A program made the position numbers and the translations under genes. The notes under the pieces are model-generated. The model saw only the letters and a program-made list of their open reading frames with translations, searched no databases and was not told the origin of the DNA. A stretch of 64,000 nt of DNA, from assembly GCA_036346355.1 (NCBI GenBank), contig JAYEVF010000027.1, positions 1,116,001 through 1,180,000 on the forward strand, given 5' to 3'. Below are positions 12,745 through 23,645 of this stretch, piece by piece. How positions within the stretch are numbered: the stretch's first letter is position 1; every line of letters starts with the position of its first letter. This stretch comes from Rhipidocladum racemiflorum (Eukaryota > Streptophyta > Magnoliopsida > Poales > Poaceae).

Positions 12745-12870
12745 GAACCCGGACATTCCGGATATTTCATCCGGACAGTCCGGCTAACCCGGACACTCCG
12801 GCCACACATGCCGGATACTCCGGACTGGGGCGGACACTCCGGACTGGGGTCCGGACACTCCGGCCCAGGC
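12745..12870. repeat. CCGGACACTCCGG palindrome cluster, first cluster of the left LTR
   Basis: At least six units such as CCGGACATTCCGG, CCGGACAGTCCGG, CCGGACACTCCGG and CCGGATACTCCGG lie within about 125 bp. Each is an interrupted palindrome with a 3-bp variable centre. The same cluster is repeated in the right LTR at about 21064-21185. Confidence 0.85.
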
Positions 12871-13479
12871 GCATCTCACCTAACTAACGCGAGGGATCGA
12901 GGTATCACCAAGCTCTACGGCACCACGAGACCTCGATCTACGACTTTCCTACAAGTGGCTAAGCCGGAGAAGCTCCTAACTAGCTTATTCCACGAGAAAA
13001 GACACTAATCCAAAGAACCTCTAACCAACCCTAATCAACCCTTGGATCGGCATTACCACTACCCGATCTACCCTGCTAGTACTCACATTTGCCGACCCAA
13101 GCCCCATACTAACCCTAGGATCATTACAACAGAAAACCCTAGAGCTCAAGATCCAACTCCAAACTTCAAATCTAAACCTAAGCTCTAACTCCCACCATTG
13201 ATGACCCTAGAACCCAAGAATCCCACGAATCAACCCTCGAGAGAGAGACCTACCTCCAAGGAAGATGGAAGAGGAGCAATGTCGGGTGGAGGAAGGAGGA
13301 TGCCGGCGCGAGGACGAGCTAGAGGACGCCGGGGAGGAGCCACGGAGGTCGCCGGCCGGTGGGGATCGCCGGAGTGGAGCTAGGGTGGAGGGGTGTAGCA
13401 CCAAGGAGTGGAAGGAGGATCAAGTGAGGTGGGGGTGAATGGGGACCATGAAATGGGACTTTTATACAAAACCCCGCAA

Positions 13480-13680
13480 ATACCGGACTCTCCGGACTCA
13501 ACCCGGAGACTCCGGGTTGGGGTCTTCGGTAACACTAACCCGGACACTCCGGACATTGGTCCGGACACTCCGGGTTGGAGCGCTCGGCCAGCCCAATCCG
13601 GATACTCCGGACTTTGTCCGGACATTCCGGGTTGGATCCGGATACTCCGAGTGTGGATCCGGATACTCCGGACATCCCAG
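13480..13680. repeat. CCGGA..TCCGG palindrome cluster, second cluster of the left LTR
   Basis: About twelve near-palindromic units (CCGGACTCTCCGG, CCGGAGACTCCGG, CCGGATACTCCGG and similar) in 200 bp, with the same core as the 12745 cluster. The counterpart in the right LTR is at about 21796-21996. Unit sequence is constrained at the arms and free at the centre, which suggests selection or gene conversion on the paired arms. Confidence 0.85.
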
Positions 13681-13951
13681 AACTTTTGAACTTGGGCCTT
13701 GACGGCTAAAGCTTCCAGGGTTGATTACTAATTGTCCCAAAGTATTTTGGAAGTTAATAGGGTCACAGGCACTTGCCCAACCTAATTCGAATTTACTTAT
13801 GAGCGAAGTTACTTAAGTTGAAGGGTTCTTTCTGATCCCAAGCAAGTATGTTCACTCAAGATACGGAAATACACAAGCACAGTGTATTATTGAACAGCGT
13901 TTGAGTACAAATGTACAGTGGCTTGAGTATAGAAATACTCGGGATATTACA

Positions 13952-13988
13952 GTCTACCCCCCTTACAAAAATCTCGTCCTCGAGATTG
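13952..13988 (-). other. Chromovirus polypurine tract and 3' untranslated end
   Basis: GTCTACCCCCCTTAC beside the left LTR reads on the minus strand as a purine-rich run ending GGGGGGTAGAC, immediately before TGTAATATCC. This is the expected polypurine tract for a minus-oriented element. Confidence 0.8.
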
Positions 13989-14516
13989 CTAATCCTCTCG
14001 AAGAAAGTCGGGGTATTCTGCCTGAATATGGTCTTCACGCTCCCACGTGGCTTCATCTTCTGAATGGTTGCTCCACTGGACCTTGAGCATCTTGATAACC
14101 TGACTGCGAGTGTGACGCTCAGCTGTCTCGAGAATACGGATCGATACTCGATACGAAAGATCAGGCTGCAAATCAAGATGGTCCAATTGGGTAACTTCTG
14201 ATGGAACCCGAAGACTCTTCTTCAATTGTGACACGTGGAACACATCGTGAATGTCCGAAAGATGTGGCGGTAGCTCGAGCCGATAAGCCACAACACCAAC
14301 CTTCTCAAGAATCCGGAACGGACCGATGTATCGCGGGGCTAGCTTCCCGCGGACTTGAAATCTGCGAGTACCGCGGAGTGGTGAGACCTTGAGGTAGACA
14401 AAGTCACCCACCTCAAAACTCAACTCGCGGCGTCGACGATCAGCATAGCTCTTCTGACGAGACTGAGCTTTTCTCACCGGTCCCGAATCAGCCGACTTGC
14501 CTTTCAGCCTCTTCAA
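13989..14516 (-). pseudogene. Chromovirus integrase C-terminus with chromodomain
   Basis: A 175-codon open frame. Residues 20-85 match the GPY/F integrase C-terminal module: VGDFVYLKVSPLRGTRRF, GKLAPRYIGPFRILEKVG, then YRLELPPHLSDIHDVFHVS. The last 55 residues form a chromodomain: RILETAERHTRSQVIKMLKV, then WSNHSEDEATWEREDHI. Of the aromatic cage, the motif W.NH..DEATWE is kept, while the first aromatic position is less clear. Chromodomains of this type are thought to steer integration towards heterochromatin. The stop at 13989 is the natural end of pol. The frame is separated from upstream integrase by a break near 14517-14710. Confidence 0.88.
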
Positions 14517-16858
14517 TCATGGCTGGCCGAAGAGTTGCCTCTCACCAACCTTGGACCAAAACAAAGGGCGTTCGCACTTCTTGCCATAAAGAGCCTCGAA
14601 GGCGACATCTCAAGACTAACTTGATGATCGTTGTTGTAGGAGAACTCGGCAAATGGCAAGCATTTCTCCCACGACTTGCTGTCAGAGCACAAGACACAAG
14701 CCCTTAGCATGTCTTCAAGGATTTGGTTTGCCCTTTCCGTCTGTCCGCCGCTTTGGGGATGGTAAGTCAGATCAAGGATAGCTTAGTGCCAAGAATGGAC
14801 CGCAAACTCTCCCAAAATCTGGAGGTGAGCTGCGAACCACGGTCGAGACTATGACTTTTGGAACTCCATGGAGCCGAACAATATTATGCAAATAGAGTTC
14901 CGCTTAGCTTGGCTCGAGAATAGGTGGTGCGAACCGGATGAAATGAGCTACCTTGGTCGACGGTCAATGATCACCCAAATAGAGTCGTGGACCACGGAGG
15001 ACCTCGGTAGGCCGGTAATGAAATCCATCCCAATCTCTTCCCACTTCCACTCAGGGATCTGCAATGGCTGAAGTAATCCGGCTGGCCTTTGATGTTCAGC
15101 CTTGACACGCTGGCACACATCATAATGTGCCACATGAGCCGCGATCTCCTTCTTCATACCTGGCCACCAGAATTGCCTGCGAAGGTCCTGGTACATCTTG
15201 GTGCTGCCAGGATGGACAGAGAGAGGAGTACCATGAGCTTCTGACAGGATCAACCCCTTGATCTCAACATCATCAGGGACATACACCTGCTGCCCATGCA
15301 AGATCAGCCCATTGGACTTTACAGAAAAACCTGGAGATGCGCCATTTTCAGTCAACTGGCGCCTAATTTCAATGATTGCCTCATCTTGGAGCTGTGCCTC
15401 AAGAATTTGAGATTCTAGAGTAGGTTGAACCGTCAATGCTGCAATGAAGCCATGTTCAACCACCTCCAGATTCAGCTTGCTGAACTCATCAACTAATTGA
15501 GGCTGACTGATGACACCCAAGGCATTCACTGTATGCAGCTTGCGACTAAGGGCATCTGCAACCACATTTGCCTTGCCTGGGTGATAGTGAATCCACAGAT
15601 CATAGTCCTTGATCAGCTCTAGCCATCTGCGCTGCCTCAGGTTCAGATCTGGCTGCGAAAAGAAGTACTTTAAGCTTTTGTGGTCGGTGTAGATCTCACA
15701 TCTGTTTCCTATGAGATAATGTCGCCACAACTTGAGAGCATGAACAACAGCTGCAAGCTCCAAATCATGCGTCGGGTAATTGGCTTCATGAGGCTTTAGC
15801 TGTCGAGAAGCATAAGCAACCACTTTGCCCTCCTGCATCAACACACATCCAAGTCCAAGACGGGATGCATCACAATAGACATCAAAGTTCTTGTGAATGT
15901 CGGGAAGGACCAAAACTGGTGCAGTGGTGAGTCTATCCTTCAGCTCTTGGAAACTGGACTCACAATCAGGCGACCACTCATATCTCTTCTCCTTCTTGAG
16001 TAGCGCCGTCATTGGTTTAGCAATTTTGGAGAAATTCTCGATAAACCGGCGATAGTATCCGGCAAGACCGAGAAAACTCCGAATCTCAGGGACATTGCGG
16101 GGCTGCTCCCAATTGAGTACGTCTTGTATCTTGCGTGGATCAACTGCTACCCCACCTTCTGACAGGACATGCCCCAGAAACTCCACTTGCTTGAGCCAGA
16201 ACTCACACTTACTGAATTTGGCATACAACTGATGCTCGCGAAGCTTGCTAAGCACCATATGCAAGTGAAGTGCGTGCTCATCATCATCCTTAGAGTATAT
16301 GAGGATGTCATCAATGAACACCACCACAAATCTATCAAGGAACTCCATGAAGACTTTGTTCATCAGATTCATGAAGGTGGCTGGTGCATTGGTGAGGCCA
16401 AACGAACAAGCTTGTGTACTCGCATGCATCGTAGCGAGTAGTGAATGCGGTCTTCACGATATCCTCCGGACGGATCTTGAGCTGAAAATAGCCGGATCTC
16501 AAGTCTATTTTGGAGAAAACTCGAGCTCCGCCTAATTGGTCAAACAAATCGTCGATCCGAGGGAGAGGATACTTGTTCTTGTGATGACCTCATTCAAAGA
16601 CCGGTAATCAACGCACATGCGAAGAGAGCCGTCTTTCTTCCTCACAAACAGAACTGGACTGCCCCAGGAGAAGAATCGACGAATGAACCCTTCTCTAATC
16701 GCTCCTTGAGTTGAGTCTTCAACTCAATCAGCTCATCGGCGAGGCATCCTGTCACGGACGCTTAGAAATTGGAGAAGTGCCAGGTAAGAGATCGATGATG
16801 AACTCCAAATCACGATCGGTGGCGGACACGGCAACTCATCGAGGAACACATCGGGTAC
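14517..16858 (-). pseudogene. Chromovirus reverse transcriptase, RNase H and integrase N-terminus
   Basis: The longest frame (16429-14948, 493 codons) begins inside RT with FGLTNAPATFMNLMNKVF and the catalytic FIDDILIYSK. It continues through LSEGGVAVDPRKI, the RNase H region (VYCDASRLGLGCVLM, TDHKSLKYFF, RQRRWLELIKDYD) and the integrase zinc-binding region (HPGSTKMYQDLRRQFWWPGM), then DFITGLPRS. The first Cys of the integrase HHCC motif is replaced: AHYDVCQRV stands where ..C..C.. is expected. Upstream RT motifs (FDQLGGARVFSKIDLRSGYF at 16547-16480) are in another frame. 16558-16858 and 14517-14947 contain further out-of-frame pol sequence. The copy is therefore defective as read. Confidence 0.9.
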
Positions 16859-17734
16859 TCACATATCACCGGTACTGATCGTCCCCGAATGTAAAGAGCA
16901 CCGAGCAAAGGCTGCGCCGCTGGAAACGGAAGAAAAGGTAACAGCAATGCCATCAGGGTTGACTAACGAAATGGATCTCCTGGCACAATCAATATGCCCC
17001 TGATGCTTGGACAGCCAATCCATGCCCAATATCACATCAAGACCTGACGTCTCAATGTTAATGAGATCACCCCAGAATTCTACCCCATTGATCTTAATTC
17101 TAACCCCTGGACTCACGAGCTCGGCAGTCAAAACAGATCCAGGCGAACGGATCAACAAGTACTTCTCGAGGTACATAGAACAGACCTCATGCTGAGCAAC
17201 AAACTGTGAAGAAATAAAGGAATGCGACGCTCCAGAGTCAAATAATACTAAGGCGGTGCGGAATGAATGCAGACAACGTACCCAACACCACATCTGGAGT
17301 TCTTTGCCGCCTCCTCTGCGGTGGCTACATTCAGCGGCCATGGCCCGGAGCTGAAGCCGCTCGGGAACCGGGCGTCTGACGCCCACTCCCACGCCCACCA
17401 GGTGACCCTGGGCCGGGCCGGTGCACCTCGAAGCCGTCTCCTTTGCCGCCGCTCGGACGACAGCACCGGGCGAAGTGGCCTTCCTTCGCCGCAGCGAAGC
17501 AAGTGATATGGCCAAATGGGTTCTCGGGACCCCAATCGCTGCAACTGGGCGGCTAGGTGACTGCACCGAACTCAGGCAGGGCGAGGAGGCAAGCCTCAGG
17601 ACCTCTCGAATCGGCGGCGAAGGCTGGAAGCCGATCGAGTAAAGGTGCGAGTCTGGAAGGTCCGCCATCGATCGACATTGAGCTGCCCACTTTCGCCATG
17701 CGGTTCTCCACAAGCGCCTTGGTGACATCCTCAA
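16859..17734 (-). pseudogene. Chromovirus gag end and aspartic protease
   Basis: The 291-codon frame contains the protease motif LFDSGASHSFISSQFVAQHE (Asp-Ser-Gly active site) about two-thirds along, then LGMDWLSKHQGHIDC, typical of Gypsy proteases. The N-terminal part is arginine- and serine-rich and matches the C-terminal gag region in scrambled frames. The expected CCHC knuckle is not intact in this frame (an RPGLRYWQRCFACGEVGH-like pattern is not seen). A run of single-base losses near 17250-17560 probably shifts the frame. The protease processes the Gag-Pol polyprotein in the particle. Confidence 0.8.
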
Positions 17735-18527
17735 TGCTAATGGCCTTGCTCACCAAGACCTGCAGACTAGGAATGTCATGGCCGGCGAGTGGAGACGGAT
17801 CTCCTCGGTGAGGTGCTCCTTGAACAATGTCACTCTCCTAGCCTCGTGAGTCACCTCATCAAAGAACATAGCGTGACAATTGGTTGAAGCGGTGGAGGTA
17901 GTCCATCACCATCATAGACCCACTGGCGGAGGTCGTAGAACTCCCGCTTCTTAATCTCGATCAAGCCCCATTTGGAACATGGAAGGAGCGAAGGCGTCTT
18001 GAACTCTGCCCATGTGGTGACTGATCGGCAGGCGAACAGCCTTGAAGTCGCTTCCACCATGAAGTCAGCTGGTCCCTGGAGGTAGTAGGCGGTGTCTTGA
18101 ACCTTTCTCCGCATCGGTGCAACCGACTAACTCCAACTTTCCCTCCATGTCGCCGAGCCAATCCTCCGCCTCCATCGGATCAGAGTGAAGAAAAGCTCGC
18201 GGTCGAGTTCGCTGGAACTCCGACAACCGAGATCGGCTAACTGCTGCGTATTGCTGCCCACAGGCGGCTGGACAGCTGGACCATCAGCTCCATGAGCTGA
18301 GTCTGCCGCAACATGAGTGCAGCCATGTCGGGAGCAGGAGGAGGTGGAGGGAGCTCCTCACTCTGGGCATGTAGCTGAGACTGAGCCCCAGCTGACCCAC
18401 CAGTAGGGACCTGCGACTGCTGGGCCCCCGCACCCACTGCACTGCCACGCTCCCCAGCATCATCACCTTTGGAAGCGCCTCGCTTCTCTCCTCCGGGGAG
18501 GCATCCTGAATTGCGCAGTTGAGTCAA
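17735..18527 (-). pseudogene. Chromovirus gag (broken)
   Basis: Gag is spread over three frames. 18527-18237 reads a proline-rich N-terminus (EELPPPPPAPDMAALMLRQT). 18114-17851 reads the capsid-like core (YYLQGPADFMVEATSRLF, then TTWAEFKTPSLLPCSKWGLI and KKREFYDLRQW). The rest lies in other frames towards 17735. The segment resembles the retrotransposon gag family of plant Gypsy elements, with a tryptophan where the matrix-capsid contacts are usually found. At least two frameshifts separate the blocks, so no particle protein would be made from this copy as read. Confidence 0.75.
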
Positions 18528-18950
18528 TTAACTGTGCGAAACAAGTGCCAAATGATTGATCCCAAAGGATGCACTCATAAACACAAATACACTAAAAGCA
18601 TTCATTCAAAGGAGCATAAGAACCAATTCAAAAACCAACTCAGGGAAACGACAAATAATCCCTAATTACAACCACAAACATCTATCCTTAACCCATTCTT
18701 AGCTAAACCCGCATTCCTCTTAATCCTTTTGAACAAGATAGAAGAAGGAAACAAATTTTGAGTTTTGGATTAAGATCAGATTCATTTTGAAGAGTAGATA
18801 AGCGAAAAGCTATAGAATGGACAAGAATAGCATTCTACACTTTGAAAATAGAGTTTTGTACTTCAAAATAAATTTTGAGAAGAAAAACCTGTCCCTAAGT
18901 CTAACGTCCAGGCTAACTAAGTTTCCCTGCAGTCAATGGCTCGATACATT
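18528..18950 (-). other. Chromovirus leader and degenerate primer binding site
   Basis: Non-coding sequence between gag and the 5' LTR. Read on the minus strand beside the LTR end, TGTATCGAGCCATTG (about 18934-18948) looks like the initiator-Met site TGGTATCAGAGCCATTG with two single-base losses. No other feature was recognised. Confidence 0.65.
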
Positions 18951-21900
18951 TGTGAGAACCCCCTTCCTATACTGCATCAGACGCCGTCTCATCAGTAGCG
19001 TATAGCACCGTATAGCAACAGGAAGCCTCGACACCGAAAATCTGAACCTAAAAATTCGATCGATGGGATCGAACCCTTAGCTTCGGACGGTGCTGTCGCA
19101 TCCGATCTTTGGATCCCTGGATCAGTAGCCCAGTATCGCGTACCCACAACCCGAGTATCAATGCACGAAAAGATAAACTAAGATAATTTACATAACTGGG
19201 TGTAAACCTTACACGAGTACATTACAGAATCCAAAAGAAGTAAAGCGACAGCGGAAACAAAAGAAAGGCAACCAGCCCAGCTGGCCTGACCACCCCACAA
19301 AGCTCTTGGTGGAGGGAGGGACTACGGCCGCAACACTCGCATGAAAAGGGGCTCGCCATCATCAGGACATCATCATTACCTTCCTCTGTGGAAAAAGGGT
19401 TAGCGACAGAACGGTGAGTACATCGTATGTACTGCATAAGACTTTAGTGTATGCAATTATAATTAATATGCAGGCTGATACAATTGAAATGGCTACTACA
19501 CTAAGTCTATTGCGGAAAGCAGGATTTGAAACAGTTCATCGAAATGTAATACATAATTTAAAAGACAGCAGTTTGAATAAAACATACTTACAGTATATTT
19601 AGCAACTGAGCTCCACAGCTGCCACCATCCATGGTCGCAGCTGGGATACGAATCGACATCCATACATAATCCCATCGAGAATCATATACACATATCCACA
19701 ATTCCATCAAGTACCATTCCACCACATACTTTATACCGACTCCGAAATAGATTTTTGTTTTCAAAACCAAACCAAATCTCTATACTTGATATGATTAGAG
19801 AAGATTGCTCATAACCATGAGCACGGCTAATCGATTAGAATTATTTGATACTCTGCAGAGTTTGCGCACTTTACCCAAACACAACTCAGACTTGCATCCC
19901 TGTCATCCAGGGTACACGCGATACACGAGGTATCCGATATACAAGAATGATCTATTCTTTCCCATCGTTGAGGTTATAGCCACACCCCAGCACCGGTGAC
20001 GGAAAACCCACTACTATGGCGATAAGAGGCCAACCACCACTCAGGCGGCCACGGAATACTCATCGTGACGACGGCGAATTGTTGGCCGCGGCATTACCCC
20101 ATAGCAAGGCGTACACCGTTGTATCAACAAACATGAACTGGAGCGATTCCCTGCTGCAAAAGTACAAGCGCACACACGAAGGCGCATACGGCGGGTCGTG
20201 AGGACACACACACCGCGCTTGACTGCTCAACACAGGGAAAAGGTCCACTCTTCGGCCTACCAACAGGCATGGCTATCCCCTCACACTTCAAGTACTAGAA
20301 TAGGCTGCCCCATCCCAGCATTGCGCGGTTGCACGGTGTTCAATTCAAAAACCGTCACAAGTTCGGTCCTTATATTTTTGCCTAGTGACTCAAGCGGGGA
20401 ACTCCACTTAACTCGCCAACCAATCGCCACCATGTTTAACTAGCACATATTATACCTCCCGCCAAGTCTAATTACCAACTAGACACTTCACATTTTTATC
20501 AAATTACCTTTACAAGTCACATTTCCAAAACATTTCCAAAACTAGTTACAATTATCATAAGTTTTGAGCATTTGGTAAATGACTGACTTTGCTCATCTCT
20601 ATTGCAGTGTCTAAGCATATGCATTTACTAAGTCGTTTATACCCAAGTGACATTTTATTAAATTGTCTAACCCTACTAAGGTTATCACTGATCTCAGGGA
20701 ATTAAATTGAGGGAAACCACCAAATCAGGGTATATCTACCATTCCCACAAACTAGCACTTTACTGAATATAAACATGCATATAGTTTGAGAAATCAAAGT
20801 AAACATCGTGAAATATAGGTTTCAAGATGGTCAAAGGAGGTGCTTGCCTTGTTGTTGCACTTCGGTGATGTCCGGGATGATGTTCGGGTCGTTCGAGGCG
20901 AAGCCCGACTCGCTAGCCTCTAATCGATCAAAGCAACAAAAACGACAGAAAGAAATACAACTTAGCAAAAGAAAGATTTAAATGCACAACAAAATGCATG
21001 CCATGCGAAAGAAACAACAAAACACCGCAATTTGCAAAACCCACAACCGAACAGACCAGAGGAACCGGACATTCCGGATATTTCATCCGGACAGTCCGGC
21101 TAACCCGGACACTCCGGCCACACATGCCGGATACTCCGGACTGGGGCGGACACTCCGGACTGGGGTCCGGACACTCCGGCCCAGGCGCATCTCACCTAAC
21201 TAACGCGAGGGATCGAGGTATCACCAAGCTCTACGGCACCACGAGACCTCGATCTACGACTTTCCTACAAGTGGCTAAGCCGGAGAAGCTCCTAACTAGC
21301 TTATTCCACGAGAAAAGACACTAATCCAAAGAACCTCTAACCAACCCTAATCAACCCTTGGATCGGCATTACCACTACCCGATCTACCCTGCTAGTACTC
21401 ACATTTGCCGACCCAAGCCCCATACTAACCCTAGGATCATTACAACAGAAAACCCTAGAGCTCAAGATCCAACTCCAAACTTCAAATCTAAACCTAAGCT
21501 CTAACTCCCACCATTGATGACCCTAGAACCCAAGAATCCCACGAATCAACCCTCGAGAGAGAGACCTACCTCCAAGGAAGATGGAAGAGGAGCAATGTCG
21601 GGTGGAGGAAGGAGGATGCCGGCGCGAGGACGAGCTAGAGGACGCCGGGGAGGAGCCACGGAGGTCGCCGGCCGGTGGGGATCGCCGGAGTGGAGCTAGG
21701 GTGGAGGGGTGTAGCACCAAGGAGTGGAAGGAGGATCAAGTGAGGTGGGGGTGAATGGGGACCACGAAATGGGACTTTTATACAAAACCCCGCAAATACC
21801 GGACTCTCCGGACTCAACCCGGAGTCTCCGGGTTGGGGTCTTCGGTAACACTAACCCGGACACTCCGGACATTGGTCCGGACACTCCGGGTTGGAGCGCT

Positions 21901-22267
21901 CGGCCAGCCCAATCCGGATACTCCGGACTTTGTCCGGACATTCTGGGTTGGATCCGGATACTCCGAGTGTGGATCCGGATACTCCGGACATCCCAGAACT
22001 TTTGAACTTGGGCCTTGACGGCTAAAGCTTCCAGGGTTGATTACTAATTGTCCCAAAGTATTTTGGAAGTTAATAGGGTCACAGGCACTTGCCCAACCTA
22101 ATTCGAATTTACTTATGAGCGAAGTTACTTAAGTTGAAGGGTTCTTTCTGATCCCAAGCAAGTATGTTCACTCAAGATACGGAAATACACAAGCACAGTG
22201 TATTATTGAACAGCGTTTGAGTACAAATGTACAGTGGCTTGAGTATAGAAATACTCGGGATATTACA
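18951..22267 (-). repeat. Chromovirus 5' LTR (3317 bp)
   Basis: Partner of 10648-13951. Same start and end and the same two palindrome clusters (21064-21185 and 21796-21996). It is 13 bp longer overall; most of the differences are 1-2 nt absences in the left copy inside two short stretches. Confidence 0.94.
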
Positions 22268-22820
22268 AGTGCTGAAAGGACCATATCATATCACTTTATT
22301 CATGCATGTGATGTTAATCCTTTTATGCATCTTATTTTGCTTAGATATGATCACGTCGATAGCACTATAAGATGATCCCTCCAAATTAATATCAAGATAA
22401 TAATGTGTTCTTCCATAGTATGCACCGTTAAGAAAGTTTGTCGTTTCGAAGCACCACGTGATGATCGGGTGTGATAGACTCTACGTTCGCATACAACGGG
22501 TGTAAGCCAGATTTACACACGCAAATACTTTGGTTCTACTTGGCGAGCCTAGCATGTACAGACATGGCCTCGGAACACGAACCGAAAGGTAAAGCATGAG
22601 TCATATGGATGATATGATGAACATATTGATGTTCGCCTTTGAAACTATGCCGTCTCTCGTGATGATCGGTTTCGGTATAGTGAATTTGGTTCATGTAATC
22701 ACTAAGGACAACTAGAGGGATGTTGTTTTTAAGTGGGAGTTCTCGTAGTAATTTTTGAATTAACATTGAACTTAATCTATTATGAACTTAGTCTAAATAA
22801 CTTTGCAAATACGTTGTAGA
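22268..22820 (+). other. Copia-2 leader, 3' part
   Basis: Begins with the Gypsy TSD copy AGTGC (22268-22272) and continues the Copia-2 leader to the gag start codon near 22821. No ORF of interest. Confidence 0.7.
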
Positions 22821-23645
22821 TGGCACCCCCTACTTTCAATTTCAATCTGTTCATGGAGAAAGAGAAACTAGCCACCAATGGTAGCAACTTTACCAAGCTG
22901 GGCCCTTAACTGAGGATTCTCCTCGCCGCTCAAAGGAGCTATGTGCTAGAAGCGCCGCTAGGTGCCCCGCTGATGATGCCCCGAGGAGGAGAAAATGTTT
23001 TCTTGACTCGCAAGGAGGACCACGCTTTAGTTCATCATGCGGCATTTTGTATGGCCTTGAGCCCGAGCTGCTAAAACGCTTTCGAGCACAAAGAATGCTT
23101 TTGATACAATGAGAGAGTTGAAAATGATCTTCGACACCCATGCCGCATGATGAGAGTTATGAAGCTTGAGAAAAGTTCTTTAGCTGCATGATGGAGGAAA
23201 ACAGCTCCGTTAGTGAGCACGTACTCAAAATGTCTGGCACGCCGATAAACTCATAGCTTTGGAAATAACGATCCCCATTGAGCTAGGAATTCATCGTGTT
23301 CTCCGATCTACGCCACCAAGCTACAAGAGCTTTGTGATGAACTACAACATGCAGGCATGAAGAAGTCTCTCCTCGAAGCTTCACAATGCTGAAAACTGAA
23401 GTGGAGATCAAGAAGGAACATCAAGTGTTGATGGTCCAAAAGACTATCGATTTCAAGAAGAAAAGCAAGGCTAAGGGTAACTTCAAGAAGAAGGGCAAGT
23501 CTGTTGCCACATCTCGAGAAGAAGACCAAGGCTGGCCCTAAGTCGAGATCTTGAATGTTTTTACTGCAAGGGCACTGAGCACCGAAGCGCAATCGCCCAA
23601 AATATCTGGCCGATAAGAAGGATGGGAAAGTGAGCAAAGGTATAT
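22821..23645 (+). pseudogene. Copia-2 gag (broken)
   Basis: Starts with ATGGCACCCCCTACTTTC (MAPPTFNFNLFMEKEKLATN), a typical Copia gag start with a search-like NGSNFTKL. From about 22900 the frame is lost repeatedly by short indels, so later blocks (lysine-rich EIKKEHQ, then a CCHC-like segment CFYCKG near 23550) lie in different frames. The knuckle itself is damaged: the second half no longer reads G-H-C in one frame. Gag would form the element's particle; this copy cannot as read. Confidence 0.78.

Larger units (their letters stand above)
10648..13951 (-). repeat. Chromovirus 3' LTR (3304 bp)
   Basis: Matches 18951-22267 almost base for base between 11140 and 13951. Two stretches (10660-11125 and 11665-12005) carry clustered small indels and substitutions. 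It holds two clusters of CCGGA..TCCGG palindromic units. Short ORFs shared by both LTR copies (for example 13198-13383) are not supported as genes. Confidence 0.94.
10648..22267 (-). mobile_element. Chromodomain Gypsy (chromovirus) element nested in Copia-2
   Basis: Two 3.3-kb LTRs (10648-13951 and 18951-22267) begin TGTGAGAACCCCC and end ATATTACA. They are flanked by TSD AGTGC at 10643-10647 and 22268-22272. The element is oriented minus: polypurine tract TAAGGGGGGTAGAC next to the left LTR, degenerate primer site next to the right LTR. Domain order is gag, protease, RT, RNase H, integrase, chromodomain, which places it in the Gypsy chromoviruses, probably the Tekay/Del branch given the long LTRs and C-terminal chromodomain. 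Long stretches of the two LTRs are identical by eye, so the insertion is recent, although the pol frame is broken in several places. Confidence 0.95.

Noticed and set aside
12745..13680. CRISPR-like array of CCGGACACTCCGG repeats
   Set aside because: Units are short palindromes with irregular spacing and no unique spacers, lie in a plant LTR in duplicate, and no cas genes are present.
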